Assembly: GCA_019090405.1 (NCBI GenBank)
Contig: JAHRVZ010000345.1
Location: 1 to 7,387, forward strand
Direction: 5' to 3'
From: Paracoccaceae bacterium
Lineage (GTDB): Bacteria; Pseudomonadota; Alphaproteobacteria; Rhodobacterales; Rhodobacteraceae
Length of the DNA stretch: 7,387 nt
Positions within the stretch are counted from its first letter, which is position 1; each line of letters begins with the position of its first letter. The translations under genes and the position numbers were made by a program. Of this stretch, positions 6,258 to 7,387 are shown piece after piece. A model generated the notes under the pieces. That model made no database searches, was not told the DNA's origin, and was given only the letters and a program-made list of their open reading frames with translations.

Positions 6258-6401
6258 ATGACCAACAAGATTGCCCTGGGTCTTGGCCTGTTACTTTTGG
6301 TGCTACTTGCCGTGGATGTGCTGTTTTATGGCACTCAGAACTTGGTATTTCTAGGCAAAAAACTATTCGAACTGATCGAATGGCTCGCCTTCTGGCGCTA
6401 A
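6258..6401 (+). CDS. 47-aa single-span membrane protein downstream of gap
   Basis: The ORF encodes 47 residues: MTNK, a strongly hydrophobic span (about residues 5-24, IALGLGLLLLVLLAVDVLFY), a short GTQNLVFLG link, and an amphipathic C-terminal stretch with KKLFELIEWLAFWR. It should be a one-pass inner-membrane protein. It starts 70 nt after the gap stop on the same strand with no terminator between, so it is probably co-transcribed. The SD is weak (TGGA at 6243-6246, 11 nt away). A nested inverted repeat (GGCAT 6216-6220 with ATGCC 6247-6251, enclosing GGCT/AGCC) lies just before the start. I recall similar small proteins with an IEWLAFWR-like end in other Rhodobacteraceae but know no function. 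Confidence 0.75.
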   Translation: MTNKIALGLGLLLLVLLAVDVLFYGTQNLVFLGKKLFELIEWLAFWR

Positions 6402-6440
6402 GACAGCAAGATTTTGACAGGTGTTCAGACAGCCCCCAAA

Positions 6441-6470
6441 CAATAAAATGTCGTGCGTGCGGAACGCACG
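6441..6470 (-). terminator. intrinsic terminator of coaD
   Basis: CGTGCGT (6452-6458) and ACGCACG (6464-6470) form a 7-bp GC-rich stem with a 5-nt loop. Reading on the minus strand, the stem is followed by ACATTTTATTG (6451-6441), a usable T-rich tail, about 24 nt after the coaD stop. The plus strand lacks a T-run after the stem, so it serves coaD better than the gap transcript. Confidence 0.6.
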
Positions 6471-6493
6471 CTCTGCTGGATCAATCCCGATTT

Positions 6494-6994
6494 CTAGGTC
6501 TTGCTTGCGACCCGCGCAATAAGTGCTCGGTTCACCGGTTCAGGAACAAATTTCGATACATCACCACCCAGCCGGACAATTTCCTTGACCAGTTTGCTGG
6601 CAATCGCCTGACGCTTGGCATCGGCCATCAAAAATACGGTCTCGACGCTGTCATCCAGCGCCCGGTTCATTCCAACCATCTGAAACTCATACTCAAAATC
6701 AGCGACCGCCCGAAGCCCCCTTACAATAAGTTGCGCTCCGACATCATGAGCGCAATCAATCAAAAGGTTCTCAAATGGATGTACCACGATCTGTGTGCCG
6801 GTTTCCTTGCCAAGCTGGACGCATTCCGTTTCGACCATCGCCACACGTTCTTCAAGCGAGAACATTGGTCCCTTGTCGCCATTGATCGCAACACCAATAA
6901 CCAACTTATCCACCAGCATCGCGGCGCGTCGGATGATGTCGGTATGACCCAAAGTGACGGGGTCAAATGTGCCCGGATACAAAGCTACACGCAT
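6494..6994 (-). CDS. coaD: phosphopantetheine adenylyltransferase
   Basis: CoaD joins 4'-phosphopantetheine and ATP to give dephospho-CoA, the penultimate step of coenzyme A synthesis. The 166-aa length is typical. The nucleotidyltransferase motif is YPGTFDPVTLGH (residues 6-17), with Thr9 and His17 equivalent to the catalytic/ATP-binding pair. FSLEERVAM (45-53) and LIVRGLRAVADFEYEFQM (89-106), with the substrate-binding Arg residues, follow. The end carries a KLVKEIVRLGGDVSKFVP stretch (134-151). The start is the ATG at 6994, with an excellent AAGGAGG 5 nt upstream; an in-frame ATG at 7069 would add 25 unrelated residues. Its regulatory region holds an operator-like palindrome at 7072-7083. 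It is convergent with the gap operon. Confidence 0.96.
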   Translation of the reverse strand: MRVALYPGTFDPVTLGHTDIIRRAAMLVDKLVIGVAINGDKGPMFSLEERVAMVETECVQLGKETGTQIVVHPFENLLIDCAHDVGAQLIVRGLRAVADFEYEFQMVGMNRALDDSVETVFLMADAKRQAIASKLVKEIVRLGGDVSKFVPEPVNRALIARVASKT

Positions 6995-7071
6995 GGCAGC
7001 CTCCTTTGTTGATATATGGCTGCGTCTGCAAACAACATTGCGCAAAACATTGCAAGGGGGGAGCGGCACCA

Positions 7072-7083
7072 GTTGGCGCTAAC
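7072..7083. promoter_or_regulatory. LacI-family-type operator upstream of coaD
   Basis: GTTGGCGCTAAC differs by one base from the perfect palindrome GTTAGCGCTAAC, the same form as the two sites before gap. It ends 78 nt upstream of the coaD ATG and lies downstream of the CBS gene, so coaD is the only obvious target. A site this close to the palindrome is expected about 0.016 times by chance in a window this size (37 allowed 12-mers out of 4^12), and the window contains two such sites. Confidence 0.5.
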
Positions 7084-7133
7084 ACTTAAAAATTTGAGGG
7101 TACAAGTGTATTTAGGACAAGATTTGACCGAGG

Positions 7134-7387
7134 CTAGTGCCCCATGATCATCCCTTCAAGCGCATCTTTTTCCATCGCCAGTTGCGACAGCTGTGCTTTG
7201 ACCACATCACCGATCGAAATCAGACCGACCATAACGCCGTCTTCTATGACCGGCATGTGCCGGAACCGACCATCAGTCATCTGCTGCAACACATCTTCGC
7301 TGCTGTTTTGGGGGGTACAGGTGACCAGCTTTCGTGTCATATAATCGCCAACACTGCGCTCTAGACAGCTGCTACCGGATTTGGCCA
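7134..7387 (-). CDS. CBS-domain protein, C-terminal part (5' end outside the window)
   Basis: The visible 83 residues continue without a stop to the right edge, so the gene begins beyond 7387. They contain the end of a CBS pair: SVGDYMTRKLVTCTPQNSSE followed by DVLQQMTDGRFRHMPVIEDG and VMVGLISIGDVVKAQLSQL, the usual nucleotide-binding CBS pattern with RHMPV and the G-x-I-S-I-G-D-V turn. The tail has an acidic helix and ends MIMGH. It resembles small stand-alone CBS-pair proteins of about 145 aa, which sense adenine nucleotides; target unknown. An ATG at 7340 is internal to the domain and is not the start. Orientation is the same as coaD, 140 nt upstream of it. Confidence 0.85.
   Translation of the reverse strand, partial: AKSGSSCLERSVGDYMTRKLVTCTPQNSSEDVLQQMTDGRFRHMPVIEDGVMVGLISIGDVVKAQLSQLAMEKDALEGMIMGH

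Noticed and set aside
6242..7012. Long plus-strand open frame opposite coaD
   Set aside because: It is antisense to the well-supported coaD and has no recognisable protein features; it also spans the small membrane protein in another frame.
7027..7055. Repeated AACATTGC (7034-7041 and 7046-7053) around the palindrome TTGCGCAA in the coaD leader
   Set aside because: The symmetry is imperfect and no known regulator fits; possibly just part of the promoter.
7082..7109. Hairpin ACACTT/AAGTGT after the CBS gene as a terminator
   Set aside because: Only 6 bp with a 16-nt loop and no T-run in the right place; it also overlaps the operator-like site.

Overview
The window looks like chromosomal DNA of a marine Rhodobacteraceae (Roseobacter-group) alphaproteobacterium. 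This rests on protein character: a DUF808/transketolase/GAPDH neighbourhood, a zauP-zapA cell-division pair, CoaD with alphaproteobacterial wording, and moderate GC with compact, mostly well-spaced genes. There are no mobile genes, tRNAs, rRNAs or CRISPR arrays. It is mainly a core-metabolism region. The unusual signals are in non-coding DNA and in the cofactor site of one dehydrogenase.

Layout, left to right: (1) 1-106 holds two 42-nt palindromic hairpin units with the same pairing register and compensatory base changes. (2) 157-573 (+) is a small ACT-domain protein whose Shine-Dalgarno lies inside a hairpin. (3) 716-1647 (-) is a two-gene zauP-zapA operon for Z-ring organisation, with a recognisable promoter at 1730-1758. 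(4) 1897-3918 (+) is transketolase. It is followed by a run of hairpins ending in a strong intrinsic terminator that sits inside the 3' end of the convergent gene. (5) 4018-4998 (-) is a DUF808/YedI-type membrane protein. (6) 5183-6187 (+) is a divergent type I GAPDH whose promoter region carries two LacI-family-type operators. A 47-aa single-span membrane protein follows at 6258-6401. (7) 6494-6994 (-) is CoaD, the fourth step of CoA synthesis, with a third operator-like palindrome upstream. (8) 7134-7387 (-) is the C-terminal part of a CBS-domain protein that runs off the right edge.

Transketolase and GAPDH are linked through the triose/tetrose-phosphate pool. The GAPDH has Ala at the usual NAD-selecting Asp position and Arg-Arg where Leu-Pro is usual, which suggests NADP(H) use. 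Together with GTTAGCGC-type operators upstream, this suggests a gluconeogenic or NADPH-linked GAPDH controlled by a central-carbon LacI-family regulator such as CceR/PckR. The regulator is not in the window, so that part is inference. No gap between genes exceeds 300 bases; the largest, 1648-1896, holds the zauP promoter and the tkt leader and nothing else I recognise.
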